From the NCBI RefSeq assembly GCF_025770735.1, contig NZ_JAODPB010000006.1, positions 62,001 through 126,000 on the forward strand: a DNA stretch of 64,000 nucleotides, read 5' to 3'. The DNA is from Shouchella tritolerans. GTDB lineage: Bacteria > Bacillota > Bacilli > Bacillales > Bacillaceae_D. Made by a program: the position numbers and the translations under genes. Within the stretch, counting starts at the first letter, position 1. Every line of letters starts with the position of its first letter. Shown in pieces: positions 18,353-27,237 of the stretch. Below the pieces are notes generated by a model. The model had not been told where the DNA came from. It did not search any database and saw only the letters and a list, made by a program, of their open reading frames with translations.

Positions 18353-19885
18353 TTAAGGCATATAAATAGGCGCATTCGGGCCTAGCGGAAGGCCAGTAAA
18401 AATCCAAACGACTATTAATACAGACCATGAGATTAAAAACCAAATCGAAAATGGCAGCATGACCGAAACCAGTGTACCAATTCCCATATTTTTATCGTAT
18501 TTTTGGGCAAAAGCAATGACAATGGCGAAATAGGTCATCAACGGCGTAATGATATTGGTGGCCGAGTCCGCGACGCGATAAGTCGCTTGCGCCAACTCAG
18601 GCGAATAGCCAATTTGCATCATAATCGGTACAAATACTGGCGCCATCATTGCCCATTTTGCAGAAGCGCTGCCAACAAATAAATTAATGAAGGCAGTGAT
18701 TATAATAAAGCCAATAACGACTGGAATGCCGTCTAAATTCAAGGAAGTAAGGAATTCCCCGCCTAAAATCCCTAAAAATAAACCTAAATTCGATTCAGAA
18801 AAGTAAGCGACAAATTGGCCCGCTGTAAAAGCGAGGACGATAAACATGCCCATCGATGCCATCGTGTCCGTCATTTGCTTTGCTACATCTTTATCGCTTT
18901 TAATGTTTTTCGTTACAATTCCGTAAACGAGCCCCGGTATGAGGAAGAGCAACAAAATAATAACGACGAGAGAGTCCATAAACGGCGAAACGACAATAGG
19001 TTGGTCGCCTGTGCCCCGCATCGGCCCCCATTCTGGAACAATAAGCAAGCTGATTAAGGCAGCAGAAATGGCGAGAGCGATGCCAGCATAAAGCATGCCT
19101 TTTTTCTCGATTGGTTTTAAACGTTCCAAATCGCCTGTATAGTCCCCTTTATAAGTGCCTAACCGAGGCTCCACAATTTTTTCAGAAACGATCGTACCGA
19201 CAATCGTAATCAAAATCGTTGATACAATAATAAACCAGTAATTCATTGCGTTATTCATTTGTTCAGCGTACGCTGGGTCTATTGTTGCAGCTGCTTGCAT
19301 CGTTAATTCACCGAGCATTGGGTCAGTGGCCGATAATAGCAAGTTTGCGCTAAACCCGCCCGAAACACCGGCAAATGCAGTAGCAAGTCCTGCTAGTGGA
19401 TGTCTACCAAGTGCTGCGTAAATGACAGCGCCTAAAGGAGGCAGCACTACATAGCCAGCATCTGAAGCAACGCTTGACATCACTGCCGCAAAAACGAGCC
19501 CTGCCGTAATGAGGCGGTTTGGAACAGAGAGCACAAAACCTCTTAACCCAGCGCTAATTAAACCGCTGCGTTCGCAAATTCCAATACCGAGCATGGTTGC
19601 GAGTACCACGCCTAAAGGGGCGAAGCCTATAAAGTTATCAACCATGCTCGTGAATATATAGGAAATGCCCTCACCGCTTAACAAATTTTTGACGGCAATC
19701 GTTTCTCCAGGATTAGCTGGATCCTCGACTGAAATGCCAAAGCTTGCAACAATGCTAGATACGATCACGACAAGGACAGCAAGAATCGCAAATAGCGTCA
19801 CTGGATGTGGCAATTTATTGCCCGTTTTTTCAATGGTATCAAGAAAGCGTTGAAACATTCCCTTTTTCCTTTCTACCATGGACAT
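18353..19885 (-). CDS. abgT: AbgT-family transporter
   Basis: 510 residues from the ATG at 19885 (AAAGGATG upstream); the frame is open further up without a ribosome site. About 11-13 membrane segments with the AbgT-type SASAKWAMMAPVFVPIM and SDAGYVVLPPLGAVIY stretches. Members import p-aminobenzoyl-glutamate, a folate breakdown product, or export sulfonamides and p-aminobenzoate. No abgAB hydrolase gene is nearby, so the direction and substrate remain open. Gene order gives no operon partner. Confidence 0.88.
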   Translation of the reverse strand: MSMVERKKGMFQRFLDTIEKTGNKLPHPVTLFAILAVLVVIVSSIVASFGISVEDPANPGETIAVKNLLSGEGISYIFTSMVDNFIGFAPLGVVLATMLGIGICERSGLISAGLRGFVLSVPNRLITAGLVFAAVMSSVASDAGYVVLPPLGAVIYAALGRHPLAGLATAFAGVSGGFSANLLLSATDPMLGELTMQAAATIDPAYAEQMNNAMNYWFIIVSTILITIVGTIVSEKIVEPRLGTYKGDYTGDLERLKPIEKKGMLYAGIALAISAALISLLIVPEWGPMRGTGDQPIVVSPFMDSLVVIILLLFLIPGLVYGIVTKNIKSDKDVAKQMTDTMASMGMFIVLAFTAGQFVAYFSESNLGLFLGILGGEFLTSLNLDGIPVVIGFIIITAFINLFVGSASAKWAMMAPVFVPIMMQIGYSPELAQATYRVADSATNIITPLMTYFAIVIAFAQKYDKNMGIGTLVSVMLPFSIWFLISWSVLIVVWIFTGLPLGPNAPIYMP

Positions 19886-20048
19886 TTGATCATCCTTTCT
19901 TTTAAAATATGACTTCCCACGATATAGGGTAAACAGGTCACTTTCTAGATGCAAGCCTACTGAAAAAAGTCCCAATTGTAAATCTTTTTCTACCAAACGA
20001 TCGCTGTGCAACGCCCATTTATAGAGCGATCTCGCCTCTTTTGAAAAA

Positions 20049-20072
20049 AGCCTGCCGCATGGTCGGCAGGCT
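20049..20072 (-). terminator. htpG terminator
   Basis: A nine-base perfect stem (AGCCTGCCG / CGGCAGGCT) around CATGGT is followed on the minus strand by TTTTTTC, 18 bp after the htpG stop codon. Confidence 0.85.
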
Positions 20073-20089
20073 TTTCGAAATTATGGATG

Positions 20090-21967
20090 TTAAACCATGA
20101 CTTTGCACATGTTTTGTGAGAATTCGACTGGATCTTCAAGAGGAAGCCCTTCAATAAGGAGCGCTTGGTTGTATAGCAAGTTGGTATATAGCTTTAATTT
20201 GTCTTCGTCTTCTTCATATGCTTGTTTCAAGGAATGAAAGACATCATGGTTTGGGTTGATTTCCAATACTTTTTCGGCTTTTACATTTTGGTTGTCTGGC
20301 ATTGCTTGTAAAACTTTTTCCATTTCTAACGTAATCTCGCCATCTGCAGCCAAAAAGACAGGATGGCTTTTTAAACGTTTGGACGTACGCACATCTTTTA
20401 CTTTTCCATCTAAAATGCTTTTCATTTTCTCAAATAGTTTTTTGTTCTCTTCGCTGTTCGTCTCATCCTCTTGCTTTTCATCTGCTTCAATATCCAAATC
20501 AGCGCTAGAGACAGACATAAATTCTTTTTCATCATAAGAACGAAGCATTTTGATCGCGAATTCGTCTACATCTTCAGTGAAGTAAAGAATTTCATAGCCT
20601 TGGTCAGCTACCATTTCCGTCTGCGGCAGTTTGGCAATTCGTTCGTTCGACTCGCCTGTGGCGTAATAAATGTACTTTTGCCCTTCTTTCATCCGCGATA
20701 CATAATCGCTTAACGACACCAGTTTTTTCTCCGTAGAAGAATAGAAAAGCAACAAGTCTTGCAAGTCTTCTTTATTGGCACCAAAGTCATTGTACACGCC
20801 AAATTTTAATTGGCGCCCGAACGCTTTATAAAACTTCTCATATTTGTCCGGCTCTTTCTTCAGCATTGTTTTCAGCTGGCTCTTGATTTTTGACTTAATA
20901 TTTTTAGCGATCAGCTTTAGTTGCCTGTCATGCTGGAGCATTTCCCTAGAAATATTGAGTGAAAGGTCTTCTGAATCGACCATCCCCTTCACAAAACTGA
21001 AGTAGTCTGGAAGAAGTTCTGCGCACTTTTCCATAATCAACACACCGTTGGCATAAAGCTCTAAACCTTTTTCATACTCTTTGGAGTAATAATCAAACGG
21101 CGTATGCTCTGGGATAAATAAAATCGCGTTGTAGCGGATGGCGCCATCTACTGATACATGAATATGTTCAAGGGGCTTATCAAATCCGTAACGCTTGTCC
21201 TGATAAAACTGTTCATAATCGCTGTCTTTTAGCTCACTTTTGTTTTTGCGCCAAATCGGCACCATGCTGTTAATCGTTTGTTCTTCCTGGTACTCTGCAT
21301 ATTCGTCTTCATTGTCTTCTTTTGGTTTGCTTACTGTTACATTCATTTTGATTGGATAGCGGATAAAATCAGAGTACTTTTTAATAATTGCTTTTATACG
21401 GTACTCCTCTAAGTATTCATCATAGGATTCTTCATCCGTATTTTCTTTTATGTGGAGTGTGATGACCGTGCCCACATCTTCTTTTTCAGCCGGTTCAATC
21501 GTATACCCATCCGTTCCATCCGATTCCCATTTATAAGCTTGGTCGCTGTCAATGGATCGGGTAATGACAGTCACGTTATCAGCGACCATAAAGGCAGCGT
21601 AAAAACCAACGCCAAATTGGCCAATAATGTCATGGCCGTCTTTGATTTCCGTTTCTTTCTTGAAAGCGAGTGAACCACTTTTGGCAATCGTACCTAAATT
21701 GGCTTCGAGCTCTTCTTTTGTCATGCCGATCCCTGTATCTTTAATTACAAGCTTCCGGTTATCTTTATCCGCTTCTACATAAATCGCATAGCGGTCTTTT
21801 TCAAATGAAAGCGAGTCATCCGTTAACGAGCGATAATACATTTTGTCAATTGCATCACTTGCATTTGAGATCAGTTCGCGCAGAAAAATCTCCTTCTGCG
21901 AGTAAATGGAATTGACCATCATTTCTAACAAACGCTTTGATTCAGCTTGAAATTGCTTCTTTTCCAT
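20090..21967 (-). CDS. htpG: chaperone HtpG (Hsp90)
   Basis: 625 residues from the ATG at 21967, which has AAGGGAG 10 nt upstream; the in-frame ATG at 21988 has no ribosome site. The N-terminal GHKL ATPase shows [12 protein letters not shown] and DTGIGMT near residues 30-85 and [11 protein letters not shown] near 120, followed by the middle and dimerisation domains. Length equals that of other Bacillus HtpG. It is a cytosolic heat-shock chaperone. A perfect CIRCE element stands in its leader, which points to HrcA control, unlike B. subtilis htpG. Confidence 0.96.
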   Translation of the reverse strand: MEKKQFQAESKRLLEMMVNSIYSQKEIFLRELISNASDAIDKMYYRSLTDDSLSFEKDRYAIYVEADKDNRKLVIKDTGIGMTKEELEANLGTIAKSGSLAFKKETEIKDGHDIIGQFGVGFYAAFMVADNVTVITRSIDSDQAYKWESDGTDGYTIEPAEKEDVGTVITLHIKENTDEESYDEYLEEYRIKAIIKKYSDFIRYPIKMNVTVSKPKEDNEDEYAEYQEEQTINSMVPIWRKNKSELKDSDYEQFYQDKRYGFDKPLEHIHVSVDGAIRYNAILFIPEHTPFDYYSKEYEKGLELYANGVLIMEKCAELLPDYFSFVKGMVDSEDLSLNISREMLQHDRQLKLIAKNIKSKIKSQLKTMLKKEPDKYEKFYKAFGRQLKFGVYNDFGANKEDLQDLLLFYSSTEKKLVSLSDYVSRMKEGQKYIYYATGESNERIAKLPQTEMVADQGYEILYFTEDVDEFAIKMLRSYDEKEFMSVSSADLDIEADEKQEDETNSEENKKLFEKMKSILDGKVKDVRTSKRLKSHPVFLAADGEITLEMEKVLQAMPDNQNVKAEKVLEINPNHDVFHSLKQAYEEDEDKLKLYTNLLYNQALLIEGLPLEDPVEFSQNMCKVMV

Positions 21968-22003
21968 TAAAAGAGCGCTCCCTTCCATCCAATCACGAAT
22001 CTT

Positions 22004-22030
22004 TTAGCACTCATTTGTTTAGAGTGCTAA
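22004..22030 (-). promoter_or_regulatory. CIRCE operator of htpG
   Basis: TTAGCACTC and GAGTGCTAA are separated by exactly nine bases, the full consensus bound by the heat-shock repressor HrcA. It lies between the promoter and the htpG start, the usual position. Confidence 0.95.
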
Positions 22031-22037
22031 CAATTCT

Positions 22038-22065
22038 ATTTTACTAAAATTCACTTCTGCGTCAA
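22038..22065 (-). promoter_or_regulatory. htpG promoter
   Basis: On the minus strand TTGACG (22065-22060), 16-bp spacer, TAAAAT (22043-22038), with the CIRCE element immediately downstream. This is a sigma-A type promoter. Confidence 0.7.
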
Positions 22066-22070
22066 TTCTT

Positions 22071-22628
22071 TTATGCGTTTAGGCGTTTTTGCAGTTCTTT
22101 TGTGGAAGACACATCCGCTTTCAAAACCGTGGTGAAATGATTTAATGAAGCGTCGTACTCCTCTTTTGTAAAGCAGGCAAAACCATCTTTCGGGATAAGC
22201 AGCTGATAGTCGCGCATATAGGCATCATTGGCCGTAAACTCGACGCACATATTGCCAACTACTCCTGTCAAAATAAGCGTCTGAATGTTAAGCTCCCTTA
22301 AAAGCATATCTAAAGGAGAAGCGAAAAACCCCGAAAATTGGGGTTTTAACACCGAATAGTCCTCTTCATCAGGAGCAAGCAGTTTCGCAATGGGTGCTCC
22401 TGGCAAACCATTGTTAACAATATGATTGTAGACTTGAGTAAATTCCGATTGCCAATCGCCATAATTGTCGTTGACATAAATGACTGGCCATTCTTTGTCG
22501 CGTAGTATTGCCTTTAAGTTGGCAATCGCGTTCGCGCAGTTCCTAGCATCTGGCAATAGCTTATCGGCACCGGCAAAATCAAACGGATTAATCATATCAA
22601 TAATGAGAAGCGCGCAACGTTCCTTCAT
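22071..22628 (-). CDS. isochorismatase-family cysteine hydrolase
   Basis: 185 residues. The cysteine hydrolase triad is readable: Asp11 in LIIDMIN, Lys95 in VLKPQFSG and Cys128 in GVVGNMCVE. The family covers nicotinamidases, isochorismatases and N-carbamoyl amidases; the sequence does not allow a choice, and no siderophore or NAD genes are adjacent. Its stop is just upstream of the htpG promoter on the same strand, but htpG has its own promoter, so co-regulation is not implied. The ribosome site is weak. Confidence 0.85.
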   Translation of the reverse strand: MKERCALLIIDMINPFDFAGADKLLPDARNCANAIANLKAILRDKEWPVIYVNDNYGDWQSEFTQVYNHIVNNGLPGAPIAKLLAPDEEDYSVLKPQFSGFFASPLDMLLRELNIQTLILTGVVGNMCVEFTANDAYMRDYQLLIPKDGFACFTKEEYDASLNHFTTVLKADVSSTKELQKRLNA

Positions 22629-22664
22629 GTTAGACCTGTCCCTTCGTATGAATTAAAGCAAGCA

Positions 22665-23135
22665 TTAAGACAAATACCCTTTTCGCCATGAAACCATATA
22701 AACAGATGCCTGCAAAAGCGGGCCTGCCATAACAAGAATGATTGGCAAGTACGGCAGTTTCGTTTGCACCAACGGATAAACAACAAGTAAGGCCGCTAGG
22801 ATGGGATAGATAATATACATGCTTAAATAAGCAGTACGGCAAGCATTAGCAGTGATTTCTTTCTCCCGCTCATCACGCTCCGAAAATTCTGGAGGCAACA
22901 ACAGCGCTTTTTGGAACGTGACGCCTTTTTTCTTCTTTAAATAGGCGCTCACAATCCCGTAAATGATCGCGCCAATAATTAAAATAGTCATCGGAAGTAT
23001 ATTGAATGACATTTGCCATGTACCTGTTGCCGTCTCAATCTCCTCAAAGCCACGGAAATATTCAACGAGCTGCCATGTAAACAACCCGACCGTAGCCACT
23101 AAACTAACGATCGCAAACCACCATTTCAAATTCAA
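22665..23135 (-). CDS. four-segment membrane protein paired with XRE regulator
   Basis: About 156 residues with four hydrophobic segments and a basic cytoplasmic loop (AYLKKKKGVTFQ). Start is a TTG at 23135 or 23129 just after the regulator stop, so the two genes are translationally coupled; GAGGAG favours the second. The pairing of a short XRE protein with a small integral membrane protein is common in Bacillaceae, but the function of the membrane partner is unknown. Confidence 0.75.
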   Translation of the reverse strand: MNLKWWFAIVSLVATVGLFTWQLVEYFRGFEEIETATGTWQMSFNILPMTILIIGAIIYGIVSAYLKKKKGVTFQKALLLPPEFSERDEREKEITANACRTAYLSMYIIYPILAALLVVYPLVQTKLPYLPIILVMAGPLLQASVYMVSWRKGYLS

Positions 23136-23342
23136 TCACTCCTCTTCTGTTAAGAAAAACACATCTTCTACAGGTAATTCAAATTGCTTTGCTATTTGTA
23201 GGGCAAGCAATAATGAAGGCGAATACCGCCCTTTTTCCAGGGCAACAATCGTTTGCCTTGTCACACCTACTGCCTCGGCTAGTTCACCTTGTGTCATTCG
23301 TTTTTCAGCACGCAATACTTTTACCCTGTTTTCAATCTCCAT
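23136..23342 (-). CDS. XRE-family helix-turn-helix regulator
   Basis: 68 residues, essentially one lambda-repressor-like domain: [29 protein letters not shown] forms the helix-turn-helix. It resembles the YozG/YvaO-type small regulators paired with membrane proteins. It directly precedes the membrane gene. A directly repeated 13-bp element flanks its promoter, suggesting autoregulation. Confidence 0.88.
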   Translation of the reverse strand: MEIENRVKVLRAEKRMTQGELAEAVGVTRQTIVALEKGRYSPSLLLALQIAKQFELPVEDVFFLTEEE

Positions 23343-23378
23343 AGTCCACCTTCTTGAATCATTTCTGGCTTCATTGTA

Positions 23379-23412
23379 TAGTACATTTTACTTTTTGTCT
23401 AGTTCACTTTAC
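23379..23412 (-). promoter_or_regulatory. promoter with direct-repeat operator of the XRE gene
   Basis: TAGTACATTTTAC (23379-23391) and TAGTTCACTTTAC (23400-23412) match at 11 of 13 bases, 21 bp apart, two helical turns. On the minus strand TAGACA, 17-bp spacer and TACAAT form a promoter within this region, with one repeat in the spacer and one upstream of the -35. Confidence 0.45.
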
Positions 23413-23430
23413 AATTAGATCTAAAAAAAT

Positions 23431-23450
23431 ACGGACGCGGTTACGTCCGT
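23431..23450 (-). terminator. terminator overlapping the nucleotidase stop codon
   Basis: ACGGACG (23431-23437) pairs with CGTCCGT (23444-23450). The stop codon at 23443-23441 lies in the loop, and the minus strand continues ATTTTTTT. Confidence 0.75.
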
Positions 23451-25132
23451 GTATTAGGTATGAAAATCGTTTCTCCTGAAAAAATGACATCTTCATCTTT
23501 AATTGCAGGGTTCATTTCAAGTAATTTTGGCCATTGAACATTTAAACGAAGGCCGATTTCAAACAATGTATCTCCTGGCTGAATGACATATTCAGCCTGT
23601 AAAGGTGCTTGTGTTTCTGCTGGTGTTGCCGCGATTTGAATTCTACCTTCTATTTTAGGAGCAATTTCGCCCGCATCTTGCAAGTACTCAATTAGCAATT
23701 CATCGACGGCGTTGTATTCATTGACAATAGGCGCATTGGCCAAATCCGTGTATTCATCTCCGCCAGCAGCAAGAAAATCATTTGTAGCAAGCAAGTACGT
23801 TTCGTTTTCTTGGAGCGGTTTGTCTTTTACGAGAACAGAATGAACTCTCTGTCCAGGTTCGTTGTTGGAATCAAACTGAAACGAAAACCCGCTAATTTGC
23901 GGAAAACCGCCGCTCGGTTCTGGATAGCCACTCACTCCGTTCTCCAAAACTTTAAGCAGTTCCGCCCCTGTCACTTCTACCGTTACCCCATAATTGCCAA
24001 AAGGCGAAACCTCGACTAAGTCCCCTTTCGTCATCATTCCTGCTTGAACGGAAGCACGGATGCCGCCTCCATTTGTCAAGGCAATATCCGCCTCTGTAGC
24101 GTGACGGAGCACGTCGGCAATGAAGTTGCCTAAATTCGTTTCTTCCACTCGAACATGCTCCCGCTCGCCATTTAAGTCGACGGCAGTTTGCCCAACAGGT
24201 TCTGCCAGAATGGCTTGTTGCTCCTCTTCTAACTCTGCAAGCAATGCTTCTACTTTTTCGTCAGGTTCGATCGCCTCTGTTTCACTTTGCTGGACCAGCT
24301 TTGCGCTTTTTTCAACAAGGACGCCGTCTGCAAACACCAAATCGACTACACCAAGGTTTTGCAAATATTCCCCGGCGCTTGCAATGAGCGTATTATTTTC
24401 GCCCATAAGTCCCGTCGGTAATTCCGAGTGGCTGTGACCGTCAATTATCACATCAATCCCTTCGACTTCAGCAGCTACTTTCAGACTTGTATCTTCACTC
24501 GTTTCATCGATGCCTAAATGGGCAAGTGCGACAATGACATCAGCGCCTTCTTGCTGTAACAGGTCGACCATTCTTTGTGCAGCAGCTGATGGGTCTTCAA
24601 ACGTAAGAGCTGCGACATTATTTGGATGTGTTTTGAAGGCAGTTTCCGGTGTGGCTAACCCAAAAATGCCGACCGTCACACCTTCCAATTCTTGGAGCAT
24701 GAATGGTTCAAACAATGGTTCTTCTTTCTCGTTAAGGAGATTAGCCGCAATGACTGGAAAATCAATTGTTTCCTCAAGCTCATACAATCGATCAAGCCCA
24801 TAATTAAAATCATGGTTTCCTGGCACAAAGACATCGTAACCGACAGCATTTAATACATCTGCAATTGTTCTCCCTTCCTCAAGGGACGCAAACGTCGTCC
24901 CGTGGAACGTATCCCCTGCATCAACCAACAGCGAGTGCTCGCCCCGGTTTTCATCGATCAGCGTTTTCAGTTTTGCATAACCGATGCCATCTAATTCCCC
25001 TTCAAAGGCACGGCCATGAGCGTCATTCGTGTGGAGAATACGGATCGTTGTTTCCTCTGCATACGCTTTTTCTGAAAAAAGAATGATAAGTGCACTAGCC
25101 ACGCCAATAAAAACGACCTTTTTCTTAGCCAT
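23441..25132 (-). CDS. secreted 5'-nucleotidase/2',3'-cyclic phosphodiesterase with LysM tail
   Basis: 563 residues. Signal peptide (to about AYAEE, residue 27), a metallophosphoesterase domain at ~28-255 with HTNDAHGR, DAGDTFHG, GNHDFNYG and IDGHSH metal-ligand motifs, a 5'-nucleotidase C-terminal domain at ~320-495 (NGGGIRA, FGNYGV) and a final LysM at ~515-560 (YVIQPGDTLFEIGLRL). It is secreted, binds peptidoglycan through LysM and hydrolyses extracellular nucleotides, so it likely scavenges phosphate and nucleosides. In B. subtilis a related enzyme, YhcR, is held by a sortase instead; here LysM appears to replace covalent anchoring. Confidence 0.9.
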   Translation of the reverse strand: MAKKKVVFIGVASALIILFSEKAYAEETTIRILHTNDAHGRAFEGELDGIGYAKLKTLIDENRGEHSLLVDAGDTFHGTTFASLEEGRTIADVLNAVGYDVFVPGNHDFNYGLDRLYELEETIDFPVIAANLLNEKEEPLFEPFMLQELEGVTVGIFGLATPETAFKTHPNNVAALTFEDPSAAAQRMVDLLQQEGADVIVALAHLGIDETSEDTSLKVAAEVEGIDVIIDGHSHSELPTGLMGENNTLIASAGEYLQNLGVVDLVFADGVLVEKSAKLVQQSETEAIEPDEKVEALLAELEEEQQAILAEPVGQTAVDLNGEREHVRVEETNLGNFIADVLRHATEADIALTNGGGIRASVQAGMMTKGDLVEVSPFGNYGVTVEVTGAELLKVLENGVSGYPEPSGGFPQISGFSFQFDSNNEPGQRVHSVLVKDKPLQENETYLLATNDFLAAGGDEYTDLANAPIVNEYNAVDELLIEYLQDAGEIAPKIEGRIQIAATPAETQAPLQAEYVIQPGDTLFEIGLRLNVQWPKLLEMNPAIKDEDVIFSGETIFIPNTRT

Positions 25133-25220
25133 TTTCGCCTCCTTTTTCTTTTATATTAGCTTACGAAGGTTAAACTTGTTTTGACTTAAGTAAATTTCCA
25201 CTAAAGTTTCCATAAAAAAT

Positions 25221-25240
25221 CAGGAAGCATGAGCTTCCTG
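25221..25240 (-). terminator. terminator of the 37-residue peptide gene
   Basis: CAGGAAGC / GCTTCCTG with loop ATGA, followed on the minus strand by ATTTTTTATGG, directly after the stop codon at 25242. Confidence 0.8.
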
Positions 25241-25241
25241 A

Positions 25242-25355
25242 TTACGCTTTTGGCGCTTTAGCCGACTTGCCCTCTTCAAGCACAAGCCGGTTAATCATTT
25301 TTTTGACTCCATAGATAGCCACGATTGTTAGTACTTGCGCGATCATTTTACGCAT
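25242..25355 (-). CDS. 37-residue basic/hydrophobic peptide
   Basis: Starts at the ATG at 25355 after the very strong AGGAGGGGATCTT; the longer frame upstream has no ribosome site. The product has a hydrophobic half (AQVLTIVAIYGV), a basic middle (KKMINR) and a Lys-rich tail ending in KAPKA. It has its own strong terminator, so it is a genuine small gene. A membrane-associated peptide is the simplest reading; no family is recognised. Confidence 0.6.
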   Translation of the reverse strand: MRKMIAQVLTIVAIYGVKKMINRLVLEEGKSAKAPKA

Positions 25356-25545
25356 AAGATCCCCTCCTGCACTTTTTATTTGTATACCCAGATGAAAGAA
25401 AAAACATGTCTTGCCTTTCCGGTAGCGTGCCCATACGTTCATGACTCAAGCGGTCGCCCGACAGCCACCAAATTTATATGGCCGCAAGCGAATGTGTTCG
25501 ATTTTTCCGATGGAAGTTGCCAGCATTTCGCCAGCAATACTAAAT

Positions 25546-25562
25546 TGGCACGCATCTTGCAT
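25546..25562 (+). promoter_or_regulatory. sigma-54 (SigL) promoter of the P5C dehydrogenase gene
   Basis: TGGCAC (25546-25551) and TTGCAT (25557-25562) place the invariant GG and GC dinucleotides exactly 12 bp apart, the -24/-12 consensus. It lies 40 bp before the start codon. Confidence 0.9.
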
Positions 25563-25602
25563 ACTTCATTTATGAATCTTATTTTTAAGGAGGAATTTAC
25601 CA

Positions 25603-27153
25603 ATGTTTACCCCTTATAAGCACGAACCATTTACTGATTTTACGATTGAGGCAAACAAACAGGAATTGCTTGCAGCCATTAAGCAAGTGGAGGCGAACCT
25701 AGGCGACCATTACCCACTAGTCATTAATGGCGAACGCGTTGAGACCGCTGACACGATTTCATCTTATAACCCGGCGAACAAACAAGAATTGATTGGCACG
25801 ACAGGCAAAGCGACTAAAGCGCATGCCGAGCAAGCGATTGAGGCAGCCAGTACGGCGTTTGAATCATGGAGAACGGTAGCGCCTGCAGAACGCGCCAATA
25901 TCCTTGTGCGGGCAGCAGCAATTGTGCGCCGCCGCAAACATGAATTTACGGCGCTGCTCATAAAAGAAGGAGGAAAACCTTGGAAAGAAGCCGATGCAGA
26001 CATTGCTGAAGGCATTGATTTTATGGAATATTATGCCCGACAAATGGTCGAATTAGCCGAAGGAAAGCCTGTTCACAGTAGGGAAGGCGAATTAAACCGC
26101 TATATTTATACGCCGACGGGTGTCACCGTTGTTATTTCACCTTGGAACTTTGCGTTTGCAATTATGGCAGGCACAACGGTAGCCCCCCTTGTCACAGGCA
26201 ATACAGTATTGCTTAAACCAGCAAGCACAACACCAGTGATTGCTGCTAAATTTGTCGAAGTTCTAGAAGAAGCAGGCGTTCCGAAAGGTGTTATTAACTT
26301 TGTCCCTGGAAGCGGCAGTGAAGTAGGCGATTATCTTGTCGAACATCCTAAAACAGCACTGATTACATTTACAGGTTCACGGGATGTTGGCGTCCGCTTG
26401 TATGAAAAAGCGGCGATCGTCCAAGCTGGTCAAAATCATTTGAAACGCGTGATCGTGGAGATGGGCGGGAAAGACACGGTCGTAGTTGACAATGAAGCCG
26501 ACCTTGACACGGCGGTTGAAGCGATTGTTATTTCCGCATTTGGCTTCTCTGGACAGAAGTGTTCAGCAGGCTCACGCGCTGTCATCCATGAGGATCTTTA
26601 TGATGAGGTTGTCGCAAAAGTAGTGGAAAAAACAGAAGCACTTACAGTCGGCAACCCGGCAAATGAGAACAACTATTACATGGGGCCTGTCATTGACCAA
26701 GCGGCATTTGACAAGATTACAGGTTATATTGAAATTGGCAAAACAGAAGGGAAACTAGTTGCTGGTGGTAAAAGCGACGATGCAGAAGGCTTTTTCATTC
26801 GCCCAACGGTTTTTGCCGATGTTGATCCAAAAGCGCGGATTATGCAGGAAGAAATTTTCGGCCCTGTCTTAGCCATTAGCAAAGCATCAACATTTGCCGA
26901 AGCGCTCGAAATTGCCAACAATACAGAATACGGGCTAACAGGAGCTGTCATTACAAACAACCGCGCAAAAATCGAGCTGGCTAAACAGGATTTCCACGTT
27001 GGAAACCTTTACTTTAACCGTAACTGCACAGGGGCAATTGTAGGCTATCACCCATTCGGTGGCTTTAAAATGTCAGGCACCGATTCAAAAGCAGGCGGCC
27101 CAGATTACCTCACTCTCCATATGCAAGCTAAAACCATTTCAGAAATGTTTTAA
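25603..27153 (+). CDS. 1-pyrroline-5-carboxylate dehydrogenase
   Basis: 516 residues, aldehyde dehydrogenase superfamily, RocA/PutC type. SPWNFAFAI near residue 179, FTGSRDVG near 256, Glu286 in VEMGGKD and catalytic Cys320 in GQKCSAGSR are intact. It oxidises glutamate semialdehyde to glutamate with NAD+, the second step of proline (and arginine) breakdown. AAGGAGGAA precedes the ATG. It has a SigL-type promoter and lies beside a sigma-54 activator and proline dehydrogenase, so a proline pathway role (putC-like) is favoured over the arginine rocA role. Confidence 0.93.
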   Translation: MFTPYKHEPFTDFTIEANKQELLAAIKQVEANLGDHYPLVINGERVETADTISSYNPANKQELIGTTGKATKAHAEQAIEAASTAFESWRTVAPAERANILVRAAAIVRRRKHEFTALLIKEGGKPWKEADADIAEGIDFMEYYARQMVELAEGKPVHSREGELNRYIYTPTGVTVVISPWNFAFAIMAGTTVAPLVTGNTVLLKPASTTPVIAAKFVEVLEEAGVPKGVINFVPGSGSEVGDYLVEHPKTALITFTGSRDVGVRLYEKAAIVQAGQNHLKRVIVEMGGKDTVVVDNEADLDTAVEAIVISAFGFSGQKCSAGSRAVIHEDLYDEVVAKVVEKTEALTVGNPANENNYYMGPVIDQAAFDKITGYIEIGKTEGKLVAGGKSDDAEGFFIRPTVFADVDPKARIMQEEIFGPVLAISKASTFAEALEIANNTEYGLTGAVITNNRAKIELAKQDFHVGNLYFNRNCTGAIVGYHPFGGFKMSGTDSKAGGPDYLTLHMQAKTISEMF

Positions 27154-27165
27154 CTGCTCTATGGC

Positions 27166-27200
27166 AAATAGACACAATCTGTTCATGATTGTGTCTATTT
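27166..27200 (+). terminator. terminator after the P5C dehydrogenase gene
   Basis: A perfect 14-bp stem (AAATAGACACAATC / GATTGTGTCTATTT) with loop TGTTCAT is followed by TTGTTT. The stem also contains AGACA/TGTCT, which recurs in the candidate activator sites nearby. Confidence 0.88.
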
Positions 27201-27204
27201 TTGT

Positions 27205-27229
27205 TTATACACTTTTGTCTATTTAGACA
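27205..27229. promoter_or_regulatory. candidate activator-binding site downstream of P5C dehydrogenase
   Basis: TTATACAC-TT-TTGTCT followed by a near-perfect TGTCTA-TT-TAGACA palindrome (27216-27229). The same TTATACACNNTTGTCT reappears upstream of the proline dehydrogenase promoter. Enhancers located downstream of the target gene are known for B. subtilis rocG, which is also SigL-dependent. The role here is inference. Confidence 0.4.
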
Positions 27230-27237
27230 GTTTCCGC

